From positions 989,883 through 1,053,882 of the forward strand of contig JAKMXF010000066.1 in the NCBI GenBank assembly GCA_024704765.1: a DNA stretch of 64,000 nt. Direction: 5' to 3'. This DNA is from Oopsacas minuta. Taxonomy: Eukaryota; Porifera; Hexactinellida; Lyssacinosida; Leucopsacidae. A program made the translations under genes and the position numbers. Below are positions 62,221 to 64,000 of this stretch, piece by piece (within the stretch, counting starts at the first letter, position 1; each line of letters starts with the position of its first letter). The notes beneath the pieces are model-generated. The model was given only the letters and a program-made list of their open reading frames with translations. It searched no databases and was not told the DNA's origin.

Positions 62221-63564
62221 ATGAAACTCCTCATCGCACTCGCACTTATCACCCTTGTATCCATATACTGCGATAAGACAGAGGCTATTATCAACAGTTA
62301 TCCCTGGCCAGGTAATGTTACACAACATACTGGCTATATCGTTGTAAATAAAACGCATGGAAACAATTTCTTCTATTGGTTCTTTGAAAGTAGGAGCAAA
62401 CCTTCTCAAGACCCTCTCATCTTATGGCTAACTGGGGGTCCCGGATGTTCCAGTTCTTTGGCACTTTTGGCGGAAAATGGCCCATTTGTCATGCGAAATG
62501 GTGCTAAACAGCCTGTTTTGAACCAATATGGTTGGAATTCCTTTGCTAACCTTCTATATGTTGATCAGCCCGTTGGTACAGGATTCTCTTACACTAATAA
62601 TCCATTAGGTATTGAAACTAATGAGAAAACAATTGCACGTGAATTGACAGTATTTTTGGAAGAGTTTTATCAGAAATTTCCAAAATATGCCTCTCTTCCT
62701 CTCTTCATCATTGGTGAAAGCTATGCTGGTCATTACGTGCCAGCTTTTTCGGCTTACATACTCCAGAATAGTCAAATAGTAACGAAGAACTTGAAAGGTA
62801 TTGGCATTGGAAATGGTTGGGTAGATCCAAAACAACAATACCCAGCATATACAGAATTCATGCATGATCTCGGCTATATTACAAATGCTGAATATACAGT
62901 CTTCAATATTGCAAAAGATGCATGTTTGGCATTAATTGATGCAGGCTCTCTTGTGGAGGCTATGGACGCATGTAGTCTATATATGGAGGCGGTTTTGAAA
63001 GCAGCTGAATTGCACGAAAAACGGTCGATGAATGTTTATGACGTGAGGATTCCCTGTGGCTCGCCCCCACTCTGTTATGATTTCAGCAATGTGGATGCAT
63101 TCCTCAATAGTGCAGATGTACAGGCAGCTCTTGGAGTGAATCGCTCCTGGACCGAATGTAACATGGGTGTGCATATTGCGCTCCTTGGCGACTGGATGAA
63201 AGAGTTTGAAACTTCTGTTGCATTGACTCTTAAGAAAGGTGTCCGAGTACTTGTGTATAGCGGGAAAGACGATTTTATCTGTAATTACAAGGGAGGACTT
63301 GCATGGACTGGAGATATGGAGTGGAGTGGGAAAGCTCAATTCAATGCGAAAAGCTTTACTGATTGGGTTTTCGATGGCAAAAAGGTTGCCGAGTACAAAA
63401 CTTACTCAAACTTTACGTTTATGGAGGTGGAAAATGCTGGACACATGGTGCCAATGGATCAGCCCGAAGTATCTCTTGAAATGATTCGTCTGTTTATAAA
63501 AGACAAACCTTTTGTTGAGGATATTAAGCGTTATAAGTCTCTTCAGTATCTCAATTTGTTTTAA
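62221..63564 (+). CDS. Serine carboxypeptidase 4 (S10, carboxypeptidase Y-like)
   Basis: Single exon, 447 residues. The ATG at 62221 is chosen because it opens a signal peptide (MKLLIALALITLVSIY); the frame stays open upstream. GGPGCSSSLALLAENGPF, GESYAGHYVPAF, YSGKDDFICNYKGGLAW and NAGHMVPMDQPEVS give the oxyanion loop and full Ser-Asp-His triad. The disulfide partner is in SWTEC. It is more similar to carboxypeptidase 3 (VNKTHGNNFFYWFFESRSKPS shared almost exactly) than to copies 1 and 2, so the window holds two separate tandem pairs about 40 kb apart. TTTTGCAATCTAG ends ten bases before the ATG. Confidence 0.94.
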   Translation: MKLLIALALITLVSIYCDKTEAIINSYPWPGNVTQHTGYIVVNKTHGNNFFYWFFESRSKPSQDPLILWLTGGPGCSSSLALLAENGPFVMRNGAKQPVLNQYGWNSFANLLYVDQPVGTGFSYTNNPLGIETNEKTIARELTVFLEEFYQKFPKYASLPLFIIGESYAGHYVPAFSAYILQNSQIVTKNLKGIGIGNGWVDPKQQYPAYTEFMHDLGYITNAEYTVFNIAKDACLALIDAGSLVEAMDACSLYMEAVLKAAELHEKRSMNVYDVRIPCGSPPLCYDFSNVDAFLNSADVQAALGVNRSWTECNMGVHIALLGDWMKEFETSVALTLKKGVRVLVYSGKDDFICNYKGGLAWTGDMEWSGKAQFNAKSFTDWVFDGKKVAEYKTYSNFTFMEVENAGHMVPMDQPEVSLEMIRLFIKDKPFVEDIKRYKSLQYLNLF

Positions 63565-64000
63565 TAACTTGACAACGATATGCAAATAGTTAGGGTTTGT
63601 TTATTGTGTTCATAATTAAAGTAAATTATGTCCATGTAGTTACCCCACCTGCTCTCCTTGAGATTTTGTATATTCTCAACTTCTTTATGTGTGTATGTAA
63701 GTCTGTATAATCGTTAATTACAATACTTTATTCATCTTACTAAATTACTCTTTTGAAATACATATCTATGATTGATAACTCACCTGTGGTGTGAAACTGT
63801 AAGCGTGGGAGGATTTATATATAACATCGTTGTCTTATCACTTACCTTTATTGAGAAACTCTGTATATACGTATTTTGTTAGCAATTAAGTATGTATCGG
63901 CGTATCTTAGGCTTCTATTATATTTCATTAGCTAGCGTAAAGTAATTATCCATGGGGTTGAGCTGCCATTATAATATACGTACGCTACTGCTTTCCAGCA
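63565..64000. other. Downstream flank, no gene seen
   Basis: 436 AT-rich bases after the last stop codon. No domain-bearing frame, repeat or promoter could be supported before the window ends. Confidence 0.5.

Noticed and set aside
1-64000. Bacterial contamination or a CRISPR array
   Set aside because: Spliceosomal introns in conserved animal genes run across the window, and no regularly spaced direct repeats are visible.

Overview
The window is a gene-dense, AT-rich piece of an animal genome. Its genes carry spliceosomal introns, most of them 40-100 bases and a few of several kb. The inventory is animal-type: GREB1, RAB23, LIMPETin (PET plus six LIM domains), IBTK, KIF6, DZANK1, TTLL10, nicastrin, UFL1, OSTC, TMEM209, ESS2, CK2 beta and UTP18. 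Vacuolar-type serine carboxypeptidases and di-N-acetylchitobiases are also present. Compactness, short introns and base composition suggest an early-branching animal, most likely a sponge. A glass sponge would also fit the frequent splice-acceptor-like sites just before start codons. The species is an inference; no marker in the window proves it.

Layout. 1-5624 (+) is the 3' part of an EF-hand/GAF gene resembling EFCAB5, with complete DZANK1 inside one intron. 5956-6699 (-) is an atypical Rab. 7180-12152 (+) is CK2 beta, whose second intron holds a whole 1263-residue beta-helix/multi-pass membrane protein gene. UTP18 and an isochorismatase-fold hydrolase follow. 15928-21922 is a hydrolase cluster: two chitobiases (-) and two serine carboxypeptidases (+). 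22861-34537 (+) is GREB1, assembled here from 17 exons. After a 2.1-kb non-coding stretch, RAB23 (-) runs from 46938 to 36674, and its 9.1-kb fourth intron contains three complete same-strand genes: KIF6, IBTK and LIMPETin. OSTC and two tandem amino-acid transporters (-) follow. From 51343 to the end seven genes are collinear (+): UFL1, ESS2, TMEM209, TTLL10, nicastrin and two more carboxypeptidases, mostly 118-214 bases apart.

Main observation. Three host genes each carry one or more complete genes on the same strand inside an intron, five nested genes in total. In each case the host exons join in frame across the nest. The nested genes have one or no introns and only about 150-450 bases of flank. 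Many genes, including at least two nested ones, have a pyrimidine-rich YAG just before the ATG with no visible first exon. Together these suggest either 5'UTR introns or spliced-leader trans-splicing.

Functional themes are cilia (EFCAB5-like, DZANK1, RAB23, KIF6, TTLL10), lysosomal or secreted digestion (chitobiases, carboxypeptidases) and secretory-pathway membrane functions (OSTC, nicastrin, UFL1). A second notable signal is in the first carboxypeptidase pair. One copy has lost both partners of a conserved disulfide, while the 3' ends of the two genes share a 252-base tract with no difference by eye, pointing to gene conversion.
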